A DNA stretch of 17,510 nucleotides from JBGZEX01 sp041846495 (GTDB lineage: Bacteria; Bacteroidota; Bacteroidia; Bacteroidales; Marinifilaceae): the NCBI GenBank assembly GCA_041846495.1, contig JBGZEX010000061.1, positions 1 through 17,510 on the forward strand, written 5' to 3'. This document shows, piece by piece, positions 1 through 7,768 of the stretch. The notes under the pieces were generated by a model. The model was not told the origin of the DNA and did no database searches. It saw nothing but the letters and a program-made list of their open reading frames with translations. Both the position numbers and the translations under genes were made by a program. Position 1 is the first letter of the stretch, and each line of letters opens with the position of its first letter.

Positions 1-10
1 AAAAAACCTT

Positions 11-38
11 TTGCGTACCCCAAAACAAGGGTATGCAA
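11..38 (-). terminator. Possible minus-strand hairpin terminator
   Basis: TTGCGTACCC (11-20) and GGGTATGCAA (29-38) pair over 10 bp with one G-U wobble around an 8-nt loop. Read on the minus strand, the stem is followed by four bases and then a T-run (complement of A1-A6). This fits a weak intrinsic terminator for something transcribed leftward, such as the decayed fragment at 185-424. The gap before the T-run makes this tentative. Confidence 0.35.
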
Positions 39-123
39 AGATACAAAATATTGTTTATCAATCAATTACAAAACGAGTATTTTTGAGTGACGAAGTCAGG
101 AAAAAGTGTGTAATTTTCATTCT

Positions 124-168
124 TGCCTCAGGACATTATTCCGCTATGCTCCAAAACGTCCTGAGGCA
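124..168. repeat. 11-bp perfect inverted repeat (hairpin)
   Basis: TGCCTCAGGAC at 124-134 is exactly complementary to GTCCTGAGGCA at 158-168, with a 23-nt spacer. No T-run follows on either strand, so this is not a standard intrinsic terminator. It lies just downstream (on the minus strand) of the flavodoxin-like remnant. It could be an mRNA 3'-end structure, a protein-binding palindrome or a small mobile-element trace. Confidence 0.6.
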
Positions 169-184
169 GGAATTTCCTTTCTTT

Positions 185-424
185 TCAATTCCTCCACCTC
201 CCTGAATACCGAGACCGGATATGAATTTTATGGCAACAGTTCCCATTAACGCTATGACTGACTCTCACTTGCAGGGCGAAGTTTTTGGCAAACCGCAAGT
301 CTTCGGCAAGTTCTGTCAACTTGTCGGCAATGGTGTTTGCCATCTTTTCGGTAGTGCCTGTCGCACGGAAATAAATCTTCCACATCTTGTTAATAATCAT
401 GTCCGTCGTGTTTTGAGTTGTCAT
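185..424 (-). pseudogene. Decayed flavodoxin-like N-terminal fragment
   Basis: A 79-residue minus-strand reading frame contains KIYFRATGTTEKMANTIA about 16 residues in. This resembles the first beta-strand and FMN-phosphate-binding loop ([S/T]xTGxT) of flavodoxin-like proteins. After that helix the sequence stops looking like a flavodoxin fold and the frame ends early; intact flavodoxins need about 140 residues or more. A second frame just downstream (144-227, minus) reads VFREVEELKRKEIPASGRF before a stop and looks protein-like, which would fit frameshift decay. The fragment could instead be a chance frame. The call rests on one short motif. Confidence 0.3.
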
Positions 425-643
425 TCATTGGTATATAATTGTTTGTCGCACTGTTGAATAGGGTAAAGATAGGGTTTATTACCATGAGTCCATGATGTTT
501 TTCGATAGAAAACAGTCCCGAGAAATAAATTGTTTTGAATATTTCCGCGAGTTTTATATTTTAGCAATGCTAAATACACCGTGCGCATAGGAATGTGCTC
601 CGGTTTGAGTTTTTTTAATATACTGACAATCAATTAATATTCT
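425..643. other. Gene-free leader upstream of the S9 peptidase
   Basis: No convincing gene is seen here. It is A+T-rich and forms the upstream region of the peptidase gene. I looked for the Bacteroidetes promoter pair (TTTG and TAnnTTTG) and found no good match. The bases just before the ATG (AT-rich, no GGAG) are typical of Bacteroidetes translation starts. Confidence 0.4.
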
Positions 644-2920
644 ATGAACATTAAAAAAACAGGCGTTTTGTGCGCCATCGTGTTATCCATGACCATGACA
701 ACGAAGGCCCAGAACTTTGTGGGCGACTGGAAAGGAACCATCTCTGTGCAAGGGATGAGCTTGGAAATGATTTTTCACATCAGTAAAGAGGGAGGGACCT
801 ATACCTCCACCCTCGACGTGCCCATGCAAGGTGCCAGCGGCATTCCCACGGACAAGACCGAAGTGAATGGCGATGAGCTGACGATTTTGGCCAATGCCTT
901 GCAAGCCAAGTATACCGGCAAAATAGCAGGCGAAGAAATTTCGGGCAACTTTGAGCAGATGGGCATGACCCTGCCCTTGGTTTTAAAGAAGTTTGAAAGC
1001 AAGCTGCCCGGCAATCCCGAGTTGGTGACTTCCGACAAGGATTTGAAAAAAATGGGCGATTTGGACAAAGGAAGCTATAAGTATAGCGTTGCCGACTATT
1101 TCGCGCGGCCCAAAGCCAGCAACTTCCAGCTTTCGCCCAACGGCAAATATCTCTCTTATTTTGAGAAGGACAACAACAACAACAATCATGTGTACGTCAA
1201 GGAAATCGCTACCGGGAAGGTGGTCCGCACCATTGAGGAGAAAGAGGAACTCGTCAAGGGCTACGGTTGGGTCAACAACGAAAGGCTGGTTTTCGCCATG
1301 GACCAGGGCGGAAACGAAAACTATCACATCTATGCCGCCAATATCGACGGTAGCAACGTCAAGGATTTGACCCCCTTTGAAGGTGTTCAGGCTACCATCT
1401 TGAATAACTTGAAGGAGCAGAAAGACTATATCATCATCCAGATGAATAAAAACAACAAGCAAATCTTTGAACCTTACAAACTCAACGTCAATACGGGCGA
1501 TTTGACCCAACTGTTTGAAAACGATGACGTGAACAACCCGATTTCAGGATACAACTTCGACAAGGACGGTAATCTCAGGGCTTACTACAGAATGGTGAAC
1601 GGCACCGAGTCGGAGTTGTGGTACAAAGACTTGGAAACCGGCGAGTTCAATAAGATTTATCATGGAAAATGGTACGAGGGTTTTAGCATTTCTCGGTATA
1701 ATTATGCTTCGAAGAACCCCGATGAGGCTTACGTGGAGACCAATGTCGGTCGTGACAAGTCGGAAATCGTGCTCTACGATTTGAAGCGGAACAAGGAAAT
1801 CAAGACGTTGTTCTCGAATCCCGATTACGATGTTTCCGGTATGCGCGTTTCGAGAAAGAGAAACTGGGAAATCGATTATTTTACCTACGAAGGCGAAAAG
1901 TATGTGTTGGTTCCCGTGAGCGAGACCTATAAAAAGCTATACGCCAAATTCCAGAAAGAGTTCCCCGGAAAAGAGGTCTATATCACCAGCAGCGACGACG
2001 AGGAAACCACCTATTTGCTCCACGTCGGCAGCGACAGACTTTACGGAAAATACTATCGGTACGATACTAAGAGCGGAAAATTCTCCCTGTTGTACGATTT
2101 GATGCCGCAACTGAAAGAGGAAGACATGGCCGAGATGCGTCCTATTTCCTTCCGGAGCCGCGACGGAAAGACCATCCACGGCTACATCACCCTGCCCAAG
2201 GCTGCCTTGGAAGGCAAAAAGGTGCCGTTGGTGGTGAATCCTCACGGAGGTCCTCAAGGTGTCCGTGACAGTTGGGGCTTCAATCCCGAATGTCAGCTCT
2301 TTGCCAGCCGCGGCTATGCCACCTTGCAGGTGAATTTCAGGATATCAGGCGGCTATGGCAAGGAATTCCTGACCTCCGGTTTCAAGCAAATCGGAAGAAA
2401 AGCCATGGACGATGTGGAAGACGGCGTGTTGTACGCCATCGCACAAGGCTGGATCGATAAGGACAGAATTGCCATCTACGGCGCCAGCCACGGCGGTTAT
2501 GCCACCTTGATGGGCTTGGTGAAAACTCCCGATTTGTACGCCTGCGGCGTGGATTACGTGGGTGTGTCGAACATCGAGACCTTCTTCAAGTCTTTCCCGG
2601 AATATTGGAAGCCTTATCTGGAGATGGCCAAGGAGATTTGGTATGACTTGGACAATCCCGAGGAAGCCGGAATCGCCCGTGAGGTGTCGCCTTTCTCCCA
2701 AATCGACAAAATCAAGAAGCCTTTGTTTGTGGTGCAAGGTGCCAACGACCCACGCGTGAACATCAATGAAAGCGACCAGATTGTGACCGCTTTACGCGCC
2801 AAGGGATTCGAAGTGCCTTATATGGTAAAATACAATGAAGGCCACGGTTTTTATCGTGAAGAAAACACCATGGACTTTTACAACGCCATGCTCGGATTCT
2901 TGGCTAAATATCTGAAATAA
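644..2920 (+). CDS. Secreted S9-family serine peptidase (prolyl oligopeptidase/DPP type)
   Basis: 758 residues. A signal peptide covers about residues 1-22 (short Lys-containing N-terminus, hydrophobic core, cleavage near TKA/Q), so the enzyme is exported, probably to the periplasm. Residues about 23-125 form a small beta-rich domain (starting FVGDWKGTI) that precedes the usual S9 fold. A beta-propeller follows (about 140-490), and then an alpha/beta-hydrolase domain with HGGPQG oxyanion-region sequence. The nucleophile is Ser615 in GASHGG; Asp702 (in GANDPRV) and His734 (in EGHGF) complete the triad. S9 enzymes cut short peptides, often releasing dipeptides or acyl-amino acids, which fits peptide scavenging; the exact specificity cannot be read here. 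The gene is monocistronic with its own terminator at 2947-2973. It is intact, and no downstream ATG would preserve the signal peptide. Confidence 0.92.
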   Translation: MNIKKTGVLCAIVLSMTMTTKAQNFVGDWKGTISVQGMSLEMIFHISKEGGTYTSTLDVPMQGASGIPTDKTEVNGDELTILANALQAKYTGKIAGEEISGNFEQMGMTLPLVLKKFESKLPGNPELVTSDKDLKKMGDLDKGSYKYSVADYFARPKASNFQLSPNGKYLSYFEKDNNNNNHVYVKEIATGKVVRTIEEKEELVKGYGWVNNERLVFAMDQGGNENYHIYAANIDGSNVKDLTPFEGVQATILNNLKEQKDYIIIQMNKNNKQIFEPYKLNVNTGDLTQLFENDDVNNPISGYNFDKDGNLRAYYRMVNGTESELWYKDLETGEFNKIYHGKWYEGFSISRYNYASKNPDEAYVETNVGRDKSEIVLYDLKRNKEIKTLFSNPDYDVSGMRVSRKRNWEIDYFTYEGEKYVLVPVSETYKKLYAKFQKEFPGKEVYITSSDDEETTYLLHVGSDRLYGKYYRYDTKSGKFSLLYDLMPQLKEEDMAEMRPISFRSRDGKTIHGYITLPKAALEGKKVPLVVNPHGGPQGVRDSWGFNPECQLFASRGYATLQVNFRISGGYGKEFLTSGFKQIGRKAMDDVEDGVLYAIAQGWIDKDRIAIYGASHGGYATLMGLVKTPDLYACGVDYVGVSNIETFFKSFPEYWKPYLEMAKEIWYDLDNPEEAGIAREVSPFSQIDKIKKPLFVVQGANDPRVNINESDQIVTALRAKGFEVPYMVKYNEGHGFYREENTMDFYNAMLGFLAKYLK

Positions 2921-2946
2921 AACATATTGAACCTTTGTCAGGCAAG

Positions 2947-2973
2947 AGGGCGGCGTAATGTCGCCCTTTTTTT
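2947..2973 (+). terminator. Intrinsic terminator of the S9 peptidase gene
   Basis: AGGGCG (2947-2952) pairs with CGCCCT (2962-2967) around a 9-nt loop and runs directly into seven T residues (2967-2973). It begins 26 bp after the peptidase stop codon. This is a textbook rho-independent terminator. Confidence 0.85.
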
Positions 2974-3059
2974 GTTCCGCCGACGTATAACACCGTGTTG
3001 GTGGGGCTTTTTCTCCTCAAACTTTTGCATTTTTCGGAATGAAGTGGAATTTTTTGTCC

Positions 3060-3840
3060 TTATACAACCCTTTTTAATCTGCACAAAACCGTCTTTAAAA
3101 GATTTATTGCCTTCCATACCGAGACTGTAGAAATACATGTCGCCCCTCCTAAGCCATCGCATCCGAAGCGGGCAGGAATGATACTTTTATAGACCTCAAT
3201 CCGTTTGATGATATCTATTGGGATTTTATCAAGCGAAAAGTTTCTATCCTCCGTATTCATCGATATCCCGTCCCAAGGAATCCGGATACGATTGTCCTCC
3301 AACCGTGAACGATGCTCCTCGAACGGCTTTCCAGGCCGCTGCTTTGTCCTATTTTCAGTCCGATTTTTTGTTCAATGCCGATTCTAAAGAAATGGTACGT
3401 CCTTGTAATTCTTTCCCTGTGATGACGGAAATCGATTCGGAAGACTCTCTGATAACCTGCGCTTTGGATTTACCCGTAACAACGAAACCATTCAATTGTA
3501 GGGCATTCGGTCGAAGGCGTATTATATGCTTATTTATTGGATATTTCAACGTGTCTGTAACCGTTTCATATCCAACGTATCGAACCAAAACCACATATGC
3601 TTTTTTTCTTTCATTGATATATGAACCACACCATGTCGATTCGTCAAAGCTCCATCTCTGATTGGCTGTACCTATAGGTTTCCATTGGACTGTTGCAGAT
3701 TTGACTACACGTCTATTTTCTACATCGACCGCTTTTAATTTGACAGTATTTGTCTGTGCATGAAGATATAGCGGCAATATCCCCCAAATAAGCATCAAAC
3801 TTACACCTCTTTTAATATGATTAAACATTGAAGCTTTCAT
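3060..3840 (-). pseudogene. TonB-dependent outer-membrane receptor, frameshifted and truncated
   Basis: The first segment (3840 to 3355) encodes a signal peptide ending LHA, a carboxypeptidase-regulatory-like domain of about 75 residues (VRYVGYETVTDTL, then the RLRPN stretch), and the start of a plug domain (VVTGKSKAQVIRESSESISV, then ESALNKK). It stops after NKKSD because of a T6 run (3364-3369, + strand): one extra base would restore NKKIGLKIGQSSGL. A second one-base deletion near 3303 would restore VHGLEDNRIRI. The last frame continues as plug sequence with DGISMNTEDRNFSLDKIPID and RIEVYKSIIPARFGCDGLGG. Receptor homology ends there, and the roughly 500-residue beta-barrel is absent. Intact members import siderophores, haem, vitamins or glycans through the outer membrane with TonB energy. 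This copy cannot work. Confidence 0.85.
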
Positions 3841-3946
3841 GTAATAGGTTCATTGCCGAATTTTGTTTCAAATGTTATTCAGTTCGTCTAAGTCTGTTCG
3901 GTTTGATATAAGGAATAATATTCCCGTTCCGTATCGATTTAGGTTA

Positions 3947-4007
3947 TAACAAGAGAGTGTATTCTTCGGACCGACGACAAAAGAATGCACTCTCCATAAG
4001 CTTGTTA
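3947..4007. repeat. Long bulged hairpin between res and the receptor pseudogene
   Basis: TAACAAG (3947-3953) pairs with CTTGTTA (4001-4007). Inside it AGAGTGTATTCTT (3954-3966) pairs with AAGAATGCACTCT (3981-3993), with one G-U wobble. That gives about 20 paired positions with a 7-nt bulge on one side and a 14-nt loop. It lies downstream of res on the minus strand. No T-run follows on either strand. It could stabilise or process the res mRNA 3' end, be a small RNA, or be an intergenic repeat element. Confidence 0.6.
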
Positions 4008-4029
4008 CCGGTATTGATTCTGCCTTAAG

Positions 4030-4047
4030 AAACGGTGGTACCCGTTT
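4030..4047 (-). terminator. Short hairpin just after the res stop codon
   Basis: AAACGG (4030-4035) and CCGTTT (4042-4047) pair around a 6-nt loop 11 bp downstream of the res stop on the minus strand. The minus-strand copy ends in TTTCTT, so this is a weak terminator candidate. It lacks a proper T-run. Confidence 0.3.
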
Positions 4048-4057
4048 GTTTATAAGT

Positions 4058-6712
4058 TTAATCGATTAATTGCCCTACTTCTTTCACTACTTTATATTCC
4101 ACATCGTTAAACTCTTCGAAATGAGCTTGTGCGCATTTGATTTTTTGTCGTTCCGATTTTCGTGTTTTATCCAAATCTACGATAGGACTACCGGTATTTT
4201 TTGTTTCGGCAACAAAATAAATTTTCATGTCGTCTTCAAATACTATTGCCCAATCGGGATTGTAATTTCCTATCGGAGTGGGGATTTTAAACCAATTGGG
4301 CAGCTTGAAATAGAATTTTATCTGATCGCTGCTCTCGCAATCTTTGGCAAACCGGTTTTCTGTTTCCGAATCGAGAGGGATATAGTTTTCATAAATCGTT
4401 TTAGAGGAATCGGATACGGCAAAAGAAAAGTCATTTAGATAGATTTCCGGCTCTTGCGCCTCAAAAAGACGCATCTCATATGTTGAATTACCGATTTTTT
4501 TATATTTAATTCCATCTACCATAAGTTCGTTCAAAGTCTGTAAAATAGTTTGCGAAGCTAAATCCATAAATAATTGCGGATTGACAAGGATATCGTTCAT
4601 TCTTTCCGATTTGTCGATAATTTCGGCCAATGTATGTCTCGTTAATTCCGTTTTATCTTGAATATAGCCCAATACATCCGGAATTATCCATTCGTAATTG
4701 CCGTAATGTTCTATTCTATCACTGACATACGATGTTTGAACTCCCTCTCGGTTCATTTGTATATTCACTTTTGTGGAGCGAATGAATGGAGGATTGATAT
4801 GTGCAGACTCTTTCAGTGCTTTGGATGCTTTTTCGATTAATTCATTCGTATCGTAATAGACCCGATACGTCGTTTTTCTTTTTATTCGTTCCCATATATC
4901 CAAAAATTTGGGATCGACTTCAAAGCCTTTTCGATATTTTACGGATACTCGTTTCTTTTTGTTTTTTATGCGCCCCTCAAAAGCTACTCCGCAATCTTCT
5001 TCAATTTCCTGTTGCAATGCTTTGGCAAAGTCTCCATAAGATTCATTGGCAACGACAGTCAAACGATTGATGTTTCGATCGTAAATACGCCTCCCTTCGC
5101 TATCGACCGCTAAACGCAAGCCTCTACCGATTTCCTGTCGTTTTTTTATCTCGGATTTGGTTTCGTTAAGTGTGCAAATCTGAAAAACGTTCGGGTTGTC
5201 CCAGCCTTCACGCAAAGCGGAATGTGAAAAGATAAACCGAAGCGGATTGTCCATATTCAATAATTTCTCCTTATCTTTCATAATCAAACTATACGTATCA
5301 TTATCGGCAAGAGTTTCTCCCGATGTATCTTTGAATATCCCTTTTTTGTCCTGCGAAAAATATCCGTTATGAATTTCCCGAACATCATAATTTTGAAGTG
5401 ACGCAAATGCACTTTTTTGAATTAACTCGGTGTAAATCTCTTCGAACCAGCGGGCAAACTTTCCTTGTCGCGAATTGCCGTTGCTATCATATTGGCGATA
5501 ATTGGCAACCCTGTCGATAAAAAACAATGACAGTACTTTTACTCCTTTTGATTGAAGACGAAGTTCTTTCTTCAAATGTTCTTCAATCGTTTTTCGCATC
5601 TGGAACTTCATAACTTCATCGGTTAAAGGACCTTGTCTCGTACCTTTATGGATTGTATTTCCGTTTGACAAAGTAATGCAGTCGTTTACGGCGTCGATTT
5701 CTTCTACAATATAGCCGTCCCGATAAATTTCCCGCTCATTAGAGAGTCTATACAAATCATCTCCTGCACGGACGGTGATATTTTTCTTTTTTACACCGTT
5801 TCGGTCGTTCGCCATGATAGATAATTTGGCTGAAACTCTTGTCGTTGTGGCAATGATGGCATTAACGGAGAGAAAAGCATCATTCGAAGAATTTTCCTCC
5901 ATTACCGAATCCACTTCTATCTGTTTTACCAATCCCAAGTCGTAAGCTTTTACGGGATTAAGGCTGTAAACAAGGTTATACAAATTTTTGTGGGTAGCGG
6001 AATAACGTAGTGTAAAAAGCGGATTCAAGTTGGATACTGCTTTTTTCCGTCTGGGCGTTTCCATATTTTGCGGTTCGTCCACAATCACTATGGGCTTGCA
6101 TGAACGAATAAACTCAACCGGAAGCTGTCCGCTTAGCCGATCATTAGGGCGATTGATGATATTTTCGTCTTTGGCAAACGAATCGATGTTGATAACAAGG
6201 ATTTCAATATTGTTTCCGGTAGCAAAACCGCGCAAAGCCGATATTTTACTGCTATCGTAAACCATATAATGAACGGGTTCGTGGTCGTAAAGATTCTGAA
6301 AATGATTATGTGTGATTTCCAGATTTTTCAATACCCCCTCCCGAATGGCAACCGACGGTACGACAATCACGAATTTTTTAAAACCGTATTGCCGATACAG
6401 TTCATAAACGGTTCGAAGGTAGACGTAGGTTTTTCCCGTTCCGGTTTCCATCTCCACCGAAAAATTCATTCCGAGCAACGAGTTGGAGACTTCTATGTCA
6501 TTTTCATTCTGTATGTTTTGCAAATTTTTCAGGACTTGTTCTTCCGAAATGACCAACCGATTTGAAATGCCGTCGATAAAGTTTAACGTCCCTTCTTCCG
6601 GCATGAAAAAATCCGTCTCTCCGCTATCTTTCGGCTGTCCGTCAAACAGGCGAACAACCGAATCGATGGCGGAGAGTTGAAATTGAAGGTCGGGTTCAAA
6701 GTGGAGTTTCAT
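4058..6712 (-). CDS. res: Type III restriction endonuclease subunit Res
   Basis: 884 residues; EcoP1I and EcoP15I Res are about 970, so this is slightly short but has all modules. Superfamily 2 helicase core: METGTGKT (Walker A, 88-95), VDEPQ (211-215, the DEPQ-type motif II of Type III Res proteins), SAT (238-240, motif III), and EIGRGLRL around 530 (motif VI). At the C-terminus, NPDWA near residue 820 and VAETKN near 840 form the PD-(D/E)xK nuclease site. Res works only in complex with Mod: it uses ATP to communicate between two unmethylated, inversely oriented sites and cuts about 25-27 bp away. Unusually, mod is not adjacent; it lies 5.5 kb upstream on the same strand. A 270-bp repeat-bearing gap precedes this gene, so it may have its own promoter. 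The ATG is followed by a typical Res N-terminus (MKLHFEPDLQFQLSAI). Confidence 0.95.
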   Translation of the reverse strand: MKLHFEPDLQFQLSAIDSVVRLFDGQPKDSGETDFFMPEEGTLNFIDGISNRLVISEEQVLKNLQNIQNENDIEVSNSLLGMNFSVEMETGTGKTYVYLRTVYELYRQYGFKKFVIVVPSVAIREGVLKNLEITHNHFQNLYDHEPVHYMVYDSSKISALRGFATGNNIEILVINIDSFAKDENIINRPNDRLSGQLPVEFIRSCKPIVIVDEPQNMETPRRKKAVSNLNPLFTLRYSATHKNLYNLVYSLNPVKAYDLGLVKQIEVDSVMEENSSNDAFLSVNAIIATTTRVSAKLSIMANDRNGVKKKNITVRAGDDLYRLSNEREIYRDGYIVEEIDAVNDCITLSNGNTIHKGTRQGPLTDEVMKFQMRKTIEEHLKKELRLQSKGVKVLSLFFIDRVANYRQYDSNGNSRQGKFARWFEEIYTELIQKSAFASLQNYDVREIHNGYFSQDKKGIFKDTSGETLADNDTYSLIMKDKEKLLNMDNPLRFIFSHSALREGWDNPNVFQICTLNETKSEIKKRQEIGRGLRLAVDSEGRRIYDRNINRLTVVANESYGDFAKALQQEIEEDCGVAFEGRIKNKKKRVSVKYRKGFEVDPKFLDIWERIKRKTTYRVYYDTNELIEKASKALKESAHINPPFIRSTKVNIQMNREGVQTSYVSDRIEHYGNYEWIIPDVLGYIQDKTELTRHTLAEIIDKSERMNDILVNPQLFMDLASQTILQTLNELMVDGIKYKKIGNSTYEMRLFEAQEPEIYLNDFSFAVSDSSKTIYENYIPLDSETENRFAKDCESSDQIKFYFKLPNWFKIPTPIGNYNPDWAIVFEDDMKIYFVAETKNTGSPIVDLDKTRKSERQKIKCAQAHFEEFNDVEYKVVKEVGQLID

Positions 6713-6738
6713 GTCTTGTCAACTTAAGTGGTTACAAT

Positions 6739-6948
6739 TATCTCCCCATTGGTGTGTTTTAGGGTATATATCTATTATGTTATGTACCCGATTTCGGCTT
6801 TTCGTGTACATATCGTTTCGGTCATGTACCCGATTTTGCGTTTTTGGGTACATATTGTTTCTGATATGTACCCGATTTTGCGTTTTCGTGTGCATATAGT
6901 TTGTATCGTGTATGCTATTTGGTTTTTTTGTAAACATAATGCTATCCG
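6739..6948. repeat. Array of five 42-bp imperfect tandem repeats
   Basis: Units start at 6739, 6781, 6823, 6865 and 6907. The three central units are well conserved (neighbours share about 33-34 of 42 positions) and begin with (T/C)ATGTACCCGATTT; the outer two are degenerate. Each central unit holds an inverted repeat, clearest in the 6781 unit: TATGTAC and GTACATA around 18 bases, with an inner CGA/TCG pair. Because 42 is a multiple of three, both strands stay open and would encode 14-residue periodic peptides, but nothing supports a real protein. The array fills the gap between the Fic remnant and res, in the 5' region of res. It could be a binding-site array, an mRNA leader structure or an intergenic repeat element. 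Confidence 0.85.
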
Positions 6949-6982
6949 TGGGAACCCGTATTATGCACGGATTCAACCGTGT

Positions 6983-7330
6983 TTATTTCTTGGGATGATA
7001 CTTTTGCATGGTGAACAACGAAAATCCGGTTTTCATCGCTTGACGGTAATTCAAAACCTCTTTAGTCGGAGCTTTGATTACGGCTTGCTTTAAATCCAAA
7101 TCGGCACGATACAAATCGTCGTGAGTCGTAATGATATTTTTAATTTCCGAGCTATCTTTTGTTTCCTGTAATGTCAGGGTGTTTATCAAGATGTCTTCAT
7201 TGGGAATGGTAAGGGCAACCCCTTTAAGTTCCGCTAATTTTTTATTGGCAAGATTCACTTGTCGCAAGATAGGTTTGGTCTCCAAATCGTACGGCAAGGG
7301 CAAAGTCGGTATGATATATTTCTCATTCAT
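6983..7330 (-). pseudogene. Truncated Fic-family protein, N-terminal domain only
   Basis: 115 residues match the N-terminal region of Fic proteins (PLPYDLETKPILRQVNLANK, then the ITTHDDLYRADL stretch and PTKEVLNYRQAMKTGF). Intact relatives have about 350-380 residues and carry the catalytic HxFx(D/E)GNGR motif that transfers AMP to a target hydroxyl; here the frame ends before it, and the motif is not visible downstream. In class II Fic proteins the N-terminal inhibitory helix carries (S/T)xxxE(G/N), and its Glu blocks ATP. Here the helix reads SSEIKN, with Lys (AAA) where Glu is expected. The gene starts 9 bp after vsr. Fic genes are frequent accessories of restriction loci, so this is probably the relic of a mod-fic-res arrangement. 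A short regulatory protein is possible but less likely. Confidence 0.8.
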
Positions 7331-7339
7331 AATTCGTAC

Positions 7340-7762
7340 TTATTGAGGTTCCCGTAATTTTTTCAAAAGATTATTCAAGGTCGTTTCACGAAAATCGGCA
7401 GTTAATTCGCATTGCCAAACAATCAATATTTTATAACCTTTATTTTGTAATTCCCGTTGTTGTTTTTTATCTCGATTAATATTGCTTGATATTTTTTCTC
7501 TCCAAAATTCGGTATTTGTTGCCGGTAATTCCGATTTTTTACAATTTTCATGTCCGTGCCAAAAACATCCGTTGACAAATATTACCGTTTTATATTTGGG
7601 TAAAACAATGTCCGGTTTACCGGGTAATTCTTTTACATTTTTTCTATACCTGAAACCGTGCGCAAAAAGATATTTACGTACCAAGATTTCCGGTTTTGTT
7701 TCTTTACCGGAAATTTTAGACATGATGTCGGAACGTTTTGATTTTGAATATATATCAGACAT
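7340..7762 (-). CDS. vsr: Very-short-patch-repair (Vsr) family endonuclease
   Basis: 140 residues, close to the usual family length. Colinear with E. coli Vsr over its whole fold: Glu25, PD51 (metal-binding Asp), GCFWH (65-69, including the intercalating aromatic pair and His69), PATNTEFW, and IVWQCEL. The zinc ligands appear kept (Cys66, His71, Cys74 and the late Cys). Two active-site neighbours differ: E. coli Thr63-His64 reads Val63-Asn64 here. Classical Vsr nicks 5' of the T in T:G mismatches made by deamination of 5-methylcytosine, protecting the host from its own C5 methyltransferase. In restriction loci some Vsr-like proteins may act as the restriction nuclease instead. It sits 6 bp after the receiver-like gene and in the same operon as a C5 methyltransferase. 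Confidence 0.93.
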   Translation of the reverse strand: MSDIYSKSKRSDIMSKISGKETKPEILVRKYLFAHGFRYRKNVKELPGKPDIVLPKYKTVIFVNGCFWHGHENCKKSELPATNTEFWREKISSNINRDKKQQRELQNKGYKILIVWQCELTADFRETTLNNLLKKLREPQ

Positions 7763-7768
7763 TTACGT

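Noticed and set aside
421..633. A 70-codon minus-strand frame upstream of the peptidase gene
   Set aside because: No recognisable domain, low-complexity composition, and it covers the region expected to hold the peptidase promoter.
983..1510. Long antisense frame (175 codons) inside the S9 peptidase gene
   Set aside because: It is a shadow of the conserved peptidase frame, rich in Val/Ile/Phe as expected from the complement of its codons.
3218..3661. Plus-strand frame of 147 codons over the receptor pseudogene
   Set aside because: The minus strand carries clear plug-domain motifs; the plus frame has none.
3869..3876. AACATTTG on the minus strand as a receptor promoter
   Set aside because: It lacks the leading TA of the Bacteroidetes -7 element and has no clear -33 partner.
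6739..6948. Possible CRISPR array
   Set aside because: The repeats are contiguous and imperfect with no unique spacers, and no cas genes are present.
6719..6976. An 85-codon minus-strand frame made of 14-residue repeats
   Set aside because: The 42-bp period keeps several frames open on both strands, the peptide resembles no known protein, and its last codons run almost to the res start. It is better explained as a DNA repeat array.
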